Source: Streptomyces sp. VRA16 Mangrove soil (GTDB lineage Bacteria > Actinomycetota > Actinomycetes > Streptomycetales > Streptomycetaceae). From it: a stretch of 64,000 nucleotides of DNA. The notes under the pieces are model-generated. The model saw only the letters and a list, made by a program, of their open reading frames with translations. It had not been told where the DNA came from and ran no database searches. Below are positions 1 to 8,552 of the stretch, in pieces. A program made the position numbers and the translations under genes. The DNA lies in contig NZ_JAFVLN010000009.1 in the NCBI RefSeq assembly GCF_017377775.1, positions 1 through 64,000 on the forward strand, in the 5' to 3' direction. Positions within the stretch are counted from its first letter, which is position 1. Each line of letters begins with the position of its first letter.

Positions 1-45
1 CCCCCCCCCCCGCGCCCCTGAGGCGCGCGCCGCACGCGCGGCTTC

Positions 46-78
<33 letters not shown>

Positions 79-97
79 AGGAACATCCACCCTTCAG

Positions 98-113
98 TTG
101 TAGAATGCAACAA
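98..113. promoter_or_regulatory. Candidate MarR operator (imperfect palindrome)
   Basis: TTGTAGAATGCAACAA matches its own reverse complement at 12 of 16 positions and contains GTTG-N7-CAAC. It lies 33 bases before the GTG of the MarR gene. MarR proteins commonly bind 15-20 bp palindromes of this TTG...CAA type, so autoregulation is likely. Binding is inferred. Confidence 0.5.
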
Positions 114-145
114 GCGCACCCAAAAGGCCCGAAAGGAAACCGCAC

Positions 146-595
146 GTGCCACAGGCCGAACACCCCGGGGACCGTGACTCGTCCGTGGAGATCATCCAGC
201 GGGAGCTGACGTCCTTCGCGCGCCGCGCCAGGGCCACGGCGGCGCGGATGCACCCCGAGCTCTCGCTGGTCTCGTTCACCCTGCTCAGCCATCTCGACGA
301 GCGGGGCGGCTGCCGGGCCACGGATCTCGCGGCGCACTACGCGCTGGACAAGTCGACGGTCAGCCGCCAGGTCTCCGCCCTGGAGCGGTCCGGGCTCGTG
401 ATGCGGCGCGTGGACCCGGACGACCACCGGGTCCAGGTGCTGCATCCCACGGAGGCGGGCGCGGAGATCCTGCGGCAGGTGACGGTCAGCCGCCGGCAGA
501 TGTTCGGGGAGCGCCTGGCGGACTGGGCCGCGGACGATCTGGCCCGGTTCGCCGAGTACCTGGTGCGCTACAACGAGGCGTCGCGCGAGGACTGA
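146..595 (+). CDS. MarR-family transcriptional regulator
   Basis: A 149-residue winged-helix regulator of normal MarR length. The recognition region lies at about residues 60-85 (ATDLAAHYALDKSTVSRQVS), followed by the wing with the typical DPDDHR turn at about 95-100. The GTG start follows a GAAAGGA ribosome site at 131-137. No ligand can be deduced. A candidate palindromic operator and a G-quadruplex-type repeat precede it. Its last 28 bases overlap the 3' end of the convergent acetyltransferase gene. No obvious target transporter or enzyme gene is adjacent on the right; the left side is outside the window. Confidence 0.92.
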   Translation: MPQAEHPGDRDSSVEIIQRELTSFARRARATAARMHPELSLVSFTLLSHLDERGGCRATDLAAHYALDKSTVSRQVSALERSGLVMRRVDPDDHRVQVLHPTEAGAEILRQVTVSRRQMFGERLADWAADDLARFAEYLVRYNEASRED

Positions 596-1323
596 GCCGC
601 CGCCGGGACCCGCGCCGTGCGGAACCGCGTCGTGCGCCGCAGCCGGAAACCGAGGGTCTCGTACAGCCGGATCGCGTTCGTGTTGCCCGCGCTGGCGTGC
701 AGGAACGCGGTCTCGCCGCGCTCACGGACCCCGGCGACGACCGCCCGCACCAGGCGTCCGGCGAGCCCCTGACCGCGGAACGCGGGGTCGGTGCAGACCG
801 CGCTGATCTCGGTGAAGCCCGGCGGGTGCAGCCGCTCCCCCGCCATGGCGGCCAGGACGCCGTCGCGCCGGATCCCCAGGTACGTACCGAGTTCGATGGT
901 GCGCGCCTCGAAGGGGCCGGGCTGGGTGCGGGCCACCAGGTCGAGCATCTCGGGGACATCGGCCGCGGTGAGCAGGACCGCCTCGGGGTCGTGGGCCGCG
1001 TCCACGCTCTCGTCGACGAGCTGGACGCCCGGCATGTCGAAGAGCGACTCCCAGCCCTCGGGCAGGTCCTCGCTCACCCCGGGGACGGGAACGGTTCCGT
1101 CGGCGTCCGCGAACACGGCGAGGTCCGTCCAGTCCTGGGCGGTGAGGTCGTCGGGGAGGGCGAGCCACGGCGAGACGTCGGCCGGGTAGCGCAGCACCCG
1201 TCCACTGCGCTCCGCGAAGCGTGCGTGCGGGCCGGTCAGTGCGGCGTACGCGGGGTTGTCGAGCGGGTGCGCCCCGGCATCGGGTGCGGCGCCGCCCCCG
1301 TGCTCCTCGTACGTCTGCGTCAT
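568..1323 (-). CDS. GNAT-family N-acetyltransferase
   Basis: A 251-residue cytoplasmic protein. Its C-terminal half (about 115-240) is a GNAT acetyl-CoA fold: the pyrophosphate-binding loop appears as FRGQGLAGRLV and the last helix as NTNAIRLYETLGF. The N-terminal ~110 residues are a separate acidic region seen in the FR47-like GNAT group. The ATG is preceded by AGAAGGGG. The acceptor substrate is unknown. The gene is convergent with and overlaps the MarR gene by 28 bp, so the two transcripts would be complementary at their ends. Confidence 0.88.
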   Translation of the reverse strand: MTQTYEEHGGGAAPDAGAHPLDNPAYAALTGPHARFAERSGRVLRYPADVSPWLALPDDLTAQDWTDLAVFADADGTVPVPGVSEDLPEGWESLFDMPGVQLVDESVDAAHDPEAVLLTAADVPEMLDLVARTQPGPFEARTIELGTYLGIRRDGVLAAMAGERLHPPGFTEISAVCTDPAFRGQGLAGRLVRAVVAGVRERGETAFLHASAGNTNAIRLYETLGFRLRRTTRFRTARVPAAAQSSRDASL

Positions 1324-1511
1324 CGGGGCCCCTTCTCATCGCTGCCACGGCCGCACACTGTTACGACCCTCAGCATCAAACCCCCAGGTCAGACCCTTTC
1401 ATTCCCGCGTACGCACGGTGTTCACGAGATCGCAACGGGTTCATGGCGCCGGCACGGACCCGCCGCGTGGGGGCGTTGCCGGGCGGCGATCGTTCTTGGC
1501 ATGCTGGCGCG

Positions 1512-2165
1512 ATGCCGTCGATGCCGCTCACTGATCATGTCGAGGCCCTGCTCGCCGCGGGCGACTCGGGCACGCTCCCGATCGTCGCCGCGGGCGACCC
1601 CGTGCTGCGCCGCCCCGCCGAACCGGTCGACGGGCAGCTCGACGGCGACCTGCTCGCCCGGCTGATCGAGGCGATGCGCGTCACCATGCACGCGGCGCCC
1701 GGCGTCGGGCTGGCCGCGCCGCAGATCGGGGTGCCGTTGCGGCTCGCGGTGATCGAGGACGCGGCGACGGTGACCGAGGAGGTGCGGGCGGCCCGGGGCC
1801 GGGTCCCGCAGCCGTTCCGGGTGCTGGTCAATCCGTCGTACGAGGACGCGGGCGGGCGCCGGGCGGCCTTCTACGAGGGGTGCTTGAGCGTGCCGGGCTA
1901 CCAGGCCGTGGTCGCCCGGCACGAACGGGTGCGGCTGCGCGCCTTCGACGAGCGGGGGCGCGCCGTGGACGAGGAGTTCAGCGGCTGGCCCGCGCGGATC
2001 GTGCAGCACGAGACGGACCATCTGAACGGCACCCTGTACCTGGACCGCGCCGAGTTGCGCTCGCTGTCGTCGACGCAGACGCCGATGGCCGTGCGGCGGT
2101 GGGCGCAGCCCACGCCGCAACAGGCCGCGGCCGAACTGGGCTTCGCCCTGCCGGAGCAGGACTGA
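1512..2165 (+). CDS. def: Peptide deformylase
   Basis: Removes the formyl group from the N-terminal methionine of nascent proteins, using a bound metal. All three family motifs are present with the expected spacing: GVGLAAPQIG at residues 64-73, EGCLSV at 122-127 (metal ligand Cys124) and QHETDH at 165-170 (two metal-binding His and the catalytic Glu). About 217 residues, normal length for actinobacterial enzymes. The ATG at 1512 is chosen because the family begins near here; the frame stays open upstream to 1221 but lacks family homology there, and a second ATG at 1521 is possible. No strong ribosome site is visible. Streptomyces usually carry several deformylases, so this may be one paralog. 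Confidence 0.93.
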   Translation: MPSMPLTDHVEALLAAGDSGTLPIVAAGDPVLRRPAEPVDGQLDGDLLARLIEAMRVTMHAAPGVGLAAPQIGVPLRLAVIEDAATVTEEVRAARGRVPQPFRVLVNPSYEDAGGRRAAFYEGCLSVPGYQAVVARHERVRLRAFDERGRAVDEEFSGWPARIVQHETDHLNGTLYLDRAELRSLSSTQTPMAVRRWAQPTPQQAAAELGFALPEQD

Positions 2166-2168
2166 CGC

Positions 2169-2963
2169 TCAGCCGAGGTCCGGCATCTCCCCCTTGGCGT
2201 TGCTGACGTCGATGACGGAGAAGGCGCAGCCCTGCGCGTCGGCGACCGAGGCGAACCGGCCGAAGGGGCTGTCCATCGGCCCGAAGTGCAGCCTGCCGCC
2301 CAGGCGTTCGACGGTGGCGACGGCGGCGTCGCAGTCTTCGACGACGAAGTAGACATTGACGTACGAGGGCACGTGCGCGGGGAAGTCGTCGGTCATCTGC
2401 ATCCGGCCGAGGGCCGGTCCGCCCCCGATCTGCCAGACGCTGAAGTCGATCTTGTCGTCCGGCATCTGCTGCATGGCGTACGGGAACACGGCCCCGAAGA
2501 AGGCGTCGGTCTTGGCGGCGTCGCGGGTGTTGACCTCGGCCCAGCAGTACGCGCCGGGTTCGTTGACCTTCTCGAAGCCCTCGTGCGAACCGGGCTGCCA
2601 GAGGCTGAACATGACGCCGGCCGGGTCCTGGACGGTGACCATCGTGCCGAAGTCGCCGACCTGCATCGGGTCCATCATCAGCGTGCCGCCCGCGCTCTTG
2701 CAGCGGGCCGAGACGGCGGCGACGTCCGCGGCGGCGAGGTAGAGGTTCCAGGACGGCGGGACGCCCTCGGTGCCGGGCATCTGCGGCATCAGGGCGGCCA
2801 CGTGCTTGCCGTCGGCGGTCTTCGCCTGCGTGTAGTTGCCGAACTGTTCGGATCCCGGGTCGTAGGACCAGCCGAGCAGCTCGGCGTAGAAGGCCTTCGC
2901 GGCCTCCAGGTCCGGGTACATGGCGTCGGCCCAGACGGGCGCGCCCTCGGGACGTGCGGACAT
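2169..2963 (-). CDS. Two-domain VOC-family (glyoxalase-like) protein
   Basis: 264 residues made of two vicinal-oxygen-chelate modules (about 10-125 and 135-260), each with the beta-alpha-beta-beta-beta pattern and an internal DPAG or DAQG turn. It resembles the actinobacterial 27-kDa antigen Cfp30B / hydroxylase-like VOC group. The reaction cannot be named; several metal-ligand positions of true glyoxalases are not evident. The ATG at 2963 is preferred because a GGAAGGG site precedes it; 14 more in-frame codons lie upstream. It is convergent with the deformylase gene (3-bp gap). Confidence 0.88.
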   Translation of the reverse strand: MSARPEGAPVWADAMYPDLEAAKAFYAELLGWSYDPGSEQFGNYTQAKTADGKHVAALMPQMPGTEGVPPSWNLYLAAADVAAVSARCKSAGGTLMMDPMQVGDFGTMVTVQDPAGVMFSLWQPGSHEGFEKVNEPGAYCWAEVNTRDAAKTDAFFGAVFPYAMQQMPDDKIDFSVWQIGGGPALGRMQMTDDFPAHVPSYVNVYFVVEDCDAAVATVERLGGRLHFGPMDSPFGRFASVADAQGCAFSVIDVSNAKGEMPDLG

Positions 2964-3070
2964 GACGCGCCACCCTTCCGTCGGCGTCGCCGGGCGCTCG
3001 GGCACCCGGCGGGTACGGGTCCACGCTAGGCGCGCGGGCCTGGGTGCGCGATCGGTGCGGACGGTTCCGG

Positions 3071-3694
3071 CTACGGCGCGGGGGCGAGCGCGGGCGCCAC
3101 CACGGCGAAGGCCTCGTCGAGGAGGGTGACCGGGTCCTGGGCGGCGTCGCTGTCGCTCCAGCGCCGCAGGACGACGTGGAAGGCGGTGAGGGCGGTGCCC
3201 GCGGCCAGCCGCGGATAGAGGTCGGTGCCGGCGTCACGGCCGGTGCGGCGGGCCAGCTCGGCGGCGAGGTCGTCGCGCCAGCGGTCCTGTCGCTCCAGGA
3301 AGCGGGCGAGCAGCGCCGGGGTGCGCAGGATGAGCTGGACGACGCGCAGGGCCCGCTCGGAGTCGGCGGCGCAGGTGGTCAGCGGCCCCCGCACGGCGTG
3401 CAGCAGCGCCTCGGTCGGGGACTCGCCCTCGGGGCGGTCCGCGAGCGCGCCGCGCATGTCCTCGCCCATGTCGGCCAGGAACTGCACGACGACGTCCTCC
3501 TTGGACTTGAAGTACCGGAAGAACGTCCGCTTCGAGACGCCGGCGGCGGCCACGATCTCGTCGACGGTGACGGTGTCGAAGCCCTTGAGGGCGAGCAGCT
3601 GCAGCGCGGCCTCGGTCAGTTCGTCGGCGACGAGCTGCCGCTTGCGCTCGGCCAGGGTCAGGTCTCCTCGGGTACTCACCCCGGCATCGTACAC
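3071..3694 (-). CDS. TetR-family transcriptional regulator
   Basis: Up to 207 residues. A TetR helix-turn-helix lies at about 20-65, with the diagnostic run EIVAAAGVSKRTFFRYFKSK; the rest is an all-alpha ligand domain. The start could be the GTG at 3694 or the in-frame GTG at 3679. It is divergent from a short-chain dehydrogenase gene, and the shared intergenic region carries three direct repeats at 19-bp spacing (3709-3755) that may be its binding sites. The usual arrangement suggests it represses the divergent SDR and itself; the ligand is unknown. Confidence 0.92.
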   Translation of the reverse strand: MYDAGVSTRGDLTLAERKRQLVADELTEAALQLLALKGFDTVTVDEIVAAAGVSKRTFFRYFKSKEDVVVQFLADMGEDMRGALADRPEGESPTEALLHAVRGPLTTCAADSERALRVVQLILRTPALLARFLERQDRWRDDLAAELARRTGRDAGTDLYPRLAAGTALTAFHVVLRRWSDSDAAQDPVTLLDEAFAVVAPALAPAP

Positions 3695-3708
3695 ACCATG
3701 CCCTGCGC

Positions 3709-3755
3709 GACATCAAGAGTAGAGATAGACACTAAAAGCCCTTCTTGACACCAAG
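3709..3755. promoter_or_regulatory. Three direct repeats GACAYYAAR at 19-bp spacing
   Basis: GACATCAAG (3709), GACACTAAA (3728) and GACACCAAG (3747) recur exactly every 19 bp between the divergent TetR and SDR genes. The third copy overlaps the -35 box of the SDR promoter. Direct-repeat operators are unusual for TetR proteins, which normally bind palindromes. Confidence 0.5.
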
Positions 3756-3773
3756 TGCCATCGAGGTCAATCT
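3745..3773 (+). promoter_or_regulatory. Candidate promoter for the SDR gene
   Basis: A perfect TTGACA (3745-3750) is followed after 17 bp by CAATCT (3768-3773), a weak -10. The ATG at 3781 is only 7 bases further and has no Shine-Dalgarno sequence, which suggests a leaderless transcript. Confidence 0.5.
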
Positions 3774-3780
3774 GTGCCTC

Positions 3781-4713
3781 ATGACACAGGAACGCTGGAC
3801 CATCGACCGGATTCCGGATCAGAGCGGGCGCGTGGCCGTCGTCACAGGGGCGAACAGCGGGGTCGGTCTCGCCGTCTCACGGGCGCTCGCGCGGCGCGGC
3901 GCGGAGGTGATCCTCGCGGTGCGCGACACAGACCGGGGCCGGCGGGCCGCCGACTCGATCACCGCGGAGGTGCCGGGTGCGCGGGTCGACGTACGCCGTC
4001 TCGACCTGGCCGATCCGGGCTCCGTGCGCGCGTTCGCCGAAGAGGTGCGGGCCGACCGGCCCCGGCTCGATCTGCTCGTCAACAACGCCGGGGTGATGGC
4101 GCCGCCGCGCACGCTGAGCCCGCAGGGCCACGAGCTCCAGTTCGCGACGAATCACCTCGGGCACTTCGCGCTCACCGGACTGCTGCTCGAAGCGCTCACC
4201 GCGGGCGGCACCTCCCGTGTGGTGACGGTGAGTTCACCCAATCACCGGCAGGCCCGCATCGACTTCGACGATCTCGACGGCGCGCGCTCCTACTCCCCCA
4301 TGGGCGCCTACAACCGGTCGAAGCTGGCGAACGCCGTCTTCGGGCTGACGCTGCAGCGGCTGCTCGCGCAGGCGGGCAGCCCGGTGCGCAGCGTGCTGGC
4401 GCATCCGGGGTACGTGGCCTCGAACCTGCAGAAGGGCGCGCCGGTAGCGCGGGTGCGGCTGCTGTACGGGCGGCTGCTGGCGCCGCTCGCCCAGAAGCCG
4501 GCCGACGGCGCCCTGCCGGTCCTGTACGCGGCGACCGAACCGTCCGTGCGGGGCGGTGAGTTCATCGCGCCGGGCGGCAGGGGCGAGCTGCGCGGCGCGC
4601 CCGCGCGGGTGGAGCCGGCGGCACGGGCCGCCGACGCGGCTACCGGCCGCCGCCTGTGGGAGGTGTCAGAGCGGCTGACCGGTGTGCGCTTCCCGCTGCC
4701 CGCCGCCGTGTGA
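3781..4713 (+). CDS. Short-chain dehydrogenase/reductase (retinol-dehydrogenase-like)
   Basis: 310 residues. The Rossmann cofactor motif TGANSGVG is near residue 25, NNAG near 105, and the active-site Tyr and Lys sit in the YNRSK segment near 180, so the catalytic tetrad is intact. The length and the C-terminal extension fit the WWOX/retinol-dehydrogenase-like SDRs common in Streptomyces. The substrate is unknown. The ATG at 3781 is preferred over an in-frame upstream codon because it lies at the expected distance from the promoter. It is divergent from a TetR gene that probably controls it. Its last 74 bp overlap the convergent lipid-aminoacylating enzyme gene. Confidence 0.9.
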   Translation: MTQERWTIDRIPDQSGRVAVVTGANSGVGLAVSRALARRGAEVILAVRDTDRGRRAADSITAEVPGARVDVRRLDLADPGSVRAFAEEVRADRPRLDLLVNNAGVMAPPRTLSPQGHELQFATNHLGHFALTGLLLEALTAGGTSRVVTVSSPNHRQARIDFDDLDGARSYSPMGAYNRSKLANAVFGLTLQRLLAQAGSPVRSVLAHPGYVASNLQKGAPVARVRLLYGRLLAPLAQKPADGALPVLYAATEPSVRGGEFIAPGGRGELRGAPARVEPAARAADAATGRRLWEVSERLTGVRFPLPAAV

Positions 4714-6427
4714 GCGGCCGCCGGGCCCACTGCCGGAGGCGTTCGGCGGGCCGCGGCAGCACCACGAACGCCTCGGCCTGGAGACAGGCGAGGGCGATGC
4801 GCGGCAGGTCGCGGGCTGCCGGGTAGACGACGAAGCGGGGCTGCCACTCGGGCCGGAACTTCGCGTTGAACTTGTACAGCGACTCGATCTGGAACCAGCG
4901 GGAGACGAAGACGAGCAGCGCCCGCCACACCCTCAGCACCGGCCCGGCGCCGAGCCGTTCACCGCGGGCGAGCGCGGCGCGGAAGACGGCGAAGTTGAGG
5001 GAGACACGGGTGATGCCGAGGCCGGGGGCGTCACGCAGGGCGGCGACGATGAGCAGTTCGTTGAGGCCGGGTTCGGCGGTGCGGTCGCGGCGCATCAGGT
5101 CGAGCGAGAGTCCGTCGTCGCCCCACGGCACGAAGTGCAGCAGCGCCCGGACCTGTTCGTCGCCGTCCGCGTCCTTCTGGTGGGCGGTGACGACGACGCA
5201 GTCCCCGTCGGCGGGGTCGCCGAACCGGCCGAGGGCCATGGAGAACCCGCGTTCGGTGGCACTGCCCCGCCAGGCCGCGGCGGCCTCGCGCAGCCGCTGC
5301 TTCTCGACGTCGGCAAGGTCCCGCACGTATCGGGTGCGGCAGGAGTACCCGGCGCGTTCGATGCGGTGCACCATCTGGCGGACGTTGCGCATGGAGCGCC
5401 CGGCGAGGGTGAAGGAGGCGCAGTCGACGATCGCCTCGTCGCCCAGCTCCAGGGCGCGCAGGCCGCCTTCGCGGATCCAGACCTGTCCGCCGAGTTCGCT
5501 GCAGCCCATGACGGCGGGCGTCCAGGCGTGCCGGTCGCACTGGCCGAGGAACTCCTTGATGGCGCCTGGCCAGGCCTCCGGATCGCCGATCGGGTCGCCA
5601 CCGGCGAGCGCGACACCGGAGACCACGCGGTAGCCGATGGCGGCCTTCCCGGTCGGCGAGAACAGGACGGACTTGTCGCCGCGCAGTGCGAAGTAGCCCA
5701 GCGAGTCGCGCCGCCCCTCACGGTCGAGCAGGGCGCGCAGCCGGTCGGAGCCGTCGGCGGGCGCGAGCCGCACGGGCCGCAGCACGAGGTACGTGGTCGT
5801 GGCCGCGGTCACCAGGCCGAGCGCGAGCAGCGACAGGTGCACGGCGTCGCCGACGCGGTCGGAGGCGTACGTCAGCGGCCCCGACATGCCGACAAGTCCG
5901 TACGCCACTTGCTGGACGCGGTCGGTGAAGGAGATGCCGCGCCCGGCCTCGTCACCGGCGCGCACGCCGACGATCAGCAGGCCGAGCCCGAAGCTGAGCG
6001 TGCCGAGCACGACCAGATTGCTGAGGGCCCGCAGCCGTCCGCGCGGATCGCCCAGCGCTCTGAACTCGCCCCGGAACACGACGAGTCCGGCGCACAGCAG
6101 CGCGGAGACGGCGGCGGCGACGAACGCGTGGTGGCGCAGCCCCTGGATGACCGCGCTGACGGCGAGCAGGGCGACAGCGGCCTCCCAGGCGCGGCGTTTG
6201 CGGCGGCGCAGGCCCCGGGCGAGCAGCACGAGGAGCAGGCCGGAGACAAGCGCGGCGGCACGGGCGATGTCGTCGGCGAGGCCGGGGACGTACGGCGCGA
6301 TGCGCTCGATGCGGGTGGCACGGACGTGCGGGAGGACGGCCGTCGCGATGTCGAGCAGCCCGATGAGCAGGCACGTGTGACCGGCCACGGCGGCGGGGCG
6401 AGGTTTCACGGCGACGAGCGTAGGCAC
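4640..6427 (-). CDS. Phosphatidylglycerol lysyltransferase-like (MprF-type, DUF2156) membrane protein
   Basis: About 595 residues. The N-terminal ~230 residues hold roughly six hydrophobic membrane segments; the C-terminal ~330 residues are the cytoplasmic DUF2156 double-GNAT domain that transfers an aminoacyl group from aminoacyl-tRNA to a membrane lipid. Family-typical stretches include SLNFAVFR and SLYKFNAKFRPEW near the end. The usual role is adding lysine or alanine to phosphatidylglycerol or diacylglycerol, lowering the negative surface charge. The start is uncertain: GTG at 6427 (or 6409) precedes the first membrane helix, although the frame is open to 6730. A divergent esterase gene begins 142 bp away. 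The 3' end overlaps the SDR gene by 74 bp. Confidence 0.85.
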   Translation of the reverse strand: MPTLVAVKPRPAAVAGHTCLLIGLLDIATAVLPHVRATRIERIAPYVPGLADDIARAAALVSGLLLVLLARGLRRRKRRAWEAAVALLAVSAVIQGLRHHAFVAAAVSALLCAGLVVFRGEFRALGDPRGRLRALSNLVVLGTLSFGLGLLIVGVRAGDEAGRGISFTDRVQQVAYGLVGMSGPLTYASDRVGDAVHLSLLALGLVTAATTTYLVLRPVRLAPADGSDRLRALLDREGRRDSLGYFALRGDKSVLFSPTGKAAIGYRVVSGVALAGGDPIGDPEAWPGAIKEFLGQCDRHAWTPAVMGCSELGGQVWIREGGLRALELGDEAIVDCASFTLAGRSMRNVRQMVHRIERAGYSCRTRYVRDLADVEKQRLREAAAAWRGSATERGFSMALGRFGDPADGDCVVVTAHQKDADGDEQVRALLHFVPWGDDGLSLDLMRRDRTAEPGLNELLIVAALRDAPGLGITRVSLNFAVFRAALARGERLGAGPVLRVWRALLVFVSRWFQIESLYKFNAKFRPEWQPRFVVYPAARDLPRIALACLQAEAFVVLPRPAERLRQWARRPLTRRRAAGSAHRSAALTPPTGGGR

Positions 6428-6569
6428 ACCGGACGCCGGTGGAGTAAGAGCGGGTGAGGAGGAGGGTAAGAAGCGGCGGGGCGGCCAACCAGCCTGCGCG
6501 GCGCACTGTCTTCCCCGGCGGAAGCTGCTGTTACGGCAGCTTTTGAACCGGTTGAGAGGGGATGCGCAG

Positions 6570-7805
6570 ATGGGCCTGACGAGTCGGACGCTCATGTACG
6601 CGACGGTGTTGATCGCGCTGGTGTGCGTGGGCGGCACGGTGTGGGTGTGGCCACGTCTCGCGCGCCGCGGTCCACTGCCCGTGCTCGGCAGGCTCGCCGC
6701 GATCGGGGTGACGCAGCTGGCGGTGCTCACGGCGTGCGCGGTGGCCGTGAACAGCGAGTTCGAGTTCTACGGCACCTGGAACGAACTGCTCGGGCATGTC
6801 TCCACCGCACCGGCCCACGTGGCCGAACTCGGCACCGGTACGGGCGTGTACGCGGCGCACACCGGCCTCGTGCAGCCGGCCGGGCCGCAGGGTCTGGACC
6901 GCGTCAAGGGGCTGCCGGCAGGACCACCCGCAAGGGTGGGCCGCGTGGAGTCGGTCCGCATCATCGGGCGACGCTCCCGAGCGATCAACCCGGCGTTCGT
7001 GTATCTGCCGCCGCAGTACTTCCAGCACCAGTACCACCGCCAGCGCTTCCCGGTGATCGTGGCGATCAGCGGCTATCCCGGCGGCATCATGAACCTCGCC
7101 TCGTTCCTCCATGTCCCGCAGACGGCAGGGCGGTTGGAGCGGGCGAACAAGCTGCAGCCGACGGTGATCGTGATGGTCCGGCCGACGATCGCGCCGCCCC
7201 GGGACACCGAGTGCGTGGACGTGCCGGGCGGCCCGCAGGCGGAGACGTTCTTCACGAAGGACCTGCCCGAGGCGATCAAGGCGGCGTACCGGGTGGGCCA
7301 CGACCCGAGCGCCTGGGGCGCCCTCGGCTACTCGTCGGGCGGCAGCTGCGCCCTTCAGCTCGCCCTGCGCGACCCGAAGGTGTACACGTCGGCCGCCGCC
7401 CTTTCGGCCGACTACAAGGTCACCGACGATCTGACGACCGGCAGCCTGTTCGGCTCGGGGCCGCTCGCGCTGCGCCGTCAGGAGGGCCACGACCTGATCT
7501 GGCGCCTGCACCATCTCCCGGTGCCGCAGGTGTCGGTCCTGGTGGCCAGCAGCCGGCTGGGCGAGAAGGACTACGGGCCCACGATGCGGTTCCTGAAGGC
7601 CGTCCGCGCGCCGATGACGTCGGCGCGGATCATCCTGCCGCGCGGCAGCCACCACTTCACGACGTGGCTACGGGAGATCGGACCCGCTCTGCAGTGGATG
7701 GGGCAGCAGCTGACGTTCCCGCAGGACACGGTGCCGACCCCGATGGCGCCCAGGAAGCAGACCCACAAGACGGCGCAGGCGGCGGCGCCGGTCCACGGGC
7801 GGTGA
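6570..7805 (+). CDS. Membrane-anchored alpha/beta-hydrolase esterase
   Basis: 411 residues. Two hydrophobic segments at the N-terminus (about 8-28 and 45-65) would anchor it with the catalytic domain outside. The domain resembles the esterase-D/antigen-85 group: the nucleophile elbow is GYSSGGS near residue 258 and a terminal HHF supplies the likely catalytic His. The ATG follows GAGAGGG at 9-bp spacing; TTG 6543 is an unlikely alternative. It is divergent from the lipid-aminoacylating enzyme. In Corynebacterium, genes for such enzymes are paired with an esterase implicated in turnover of aminoacylated lipids, so the same is plausible here, but that is inference. Confidence 0.85.
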   Translation: MGLTSRTLMYATVLIALVCVGGTVWVWPRLARRGPLPVLGRLAAIGVTQLAVLTACAVAVNSEFEFYGTWNELLGHVSTAPAHVAELGTGTGVYAAHTGLVQPAGPQGLDRVKGLPAGPPARVGRVESVRIIGRRSRAINPAFVYLPPQYFQHQYHRQRFPVIVAISGYPGGIMNLASFLHVPQTAGRLERANKLQPTVIVMVRPTIAPPRDTECVDVPGGPQAETFFTKDLPEAIKAAYRVGHDPSAWGALGYSSGGSCALQLALRDPKVYTSAAALSADYKVTDDLTTGSLFGSGPLALRRQEGHDLIWRLHHLPVPQVSVLVASSRLGEKDYGPTMRFLKAVRAPMTSARIILPRGSHHFTTWLREIGPALQWMGQQLTFPQDTVPTPMAPRKQTHKTAQAAAPVHGR

Positions 7806-7859
7806 CGTCACCCGGCGGAGAACTCGCTGGCGGGCGGTGATCCGGCGCGCCAGGATGAC

Positions 7860-8552
7860 GTGATGGATCACCAGTTCGTCGGCATCGGCGAGTTGACCGG
7901 CGTGCCCCGCGTCGCGGTCGTCATCGACGTCATGCGTGCCTGCACCGTCGCCGCCTGGGCGTTCTCCCGCGGGGCCGAGCGGATCGTCCTCGCCGAGTCC
8001 GTGGACGCGGCGCTCGCCCTCAAGGAGCGCAACCCGGGCTGGCTGGCGCTGAAGGACGGCGGTCCCGCGCCGGGCTTCGACGCCGTCAACTCCCCCGCCC
8101 TGCTGCGGTCGCGCGACTTCTCCGGCCGCACGCTGGTGCAGAAGACGACGGCCGGGACCGTGGGCGCGCTGGCCGTCGCCGACGCGCCACTGGTCCTGTG
8201 CGCGAGCTTCGTGGTGGCCGGGCCGACCGCCCGCTTCCTGCGGGACCGGGACGCCGGGCCGGTGACGTTCGTCGTCACCGGCGAGAACGGCACGGCGGAC
8301 GAGGACCGGGCCTGCGCCGAGTACATCGGCCGCCGGGTGACCGCGGACGACGTCGGGGCGGACCCGTACCTCCACCGGGCGAGAACGTCCCGCGCGGCGG
8401 CCGAACTCGCCGCCGACCTGCGCGCGGGCAGCCATCCCGACGATGTCGGGCTCTGCCTGGAGGTCGACCGGTTCCCGTTCGCCATGGTGGCCCGCAGGGA
8501 GGGGGCGCTGACGGTGCTGCGTCCGGTCGCGGTGCCCGATCCGCTCGGTTAG
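7860..8552 (+). CDS. 2-phosphosulfolactate phosphatase family (ComB-like) protein
   Basis: About 230 residues matching the ComB fold: VVIDVMRACTVAAWAF near the N-terminus, KDGGPAPGFDAVNSP near 60, and QKTTAGTVGAL and CASFVVAGPTARFL in the centre. ComB removes phosphate from 2-phosphosulfolactate in coenzyme M synthesis in archaea. Streptomyces do not make coenzyme M, so the true substrate here is unknown. The start is GTG 7860 or ATG 7863 after AGGA. It ends with a 4-bp convergent overlap with the ProC-like gene. Confidence 0.8.
   Translation: MMDHQFVGIGELTGVPRVAVVIDVMRACTVAAWAFSRGAERIVLAESVDAALALKERNPGWLALKDGGPAPGFDAVNSPALLRSRDFSGRTLVQKTTAGTVGALAVADAPLVLCASFVVAGPTARFLRDRDAGPVTFVVTGENGTADEDRACAEYIGRRVTADDVGADPYLHRARTSRAAAELAADLRAGSHPDDVGLCLEVDRFPFAMVARREGALTVLRPVAVPDPLG

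Noticed and set aside
1..11. Run of C at the very start
   Set aside because: Only the edge of the window is visible, so its length and meaning cannot be judged.
6531..7655. 374-codon minus-strand frame over the esterase
   Set aside because: It is antisense to a gene with an intact catalytic motif and shows no homology itself.
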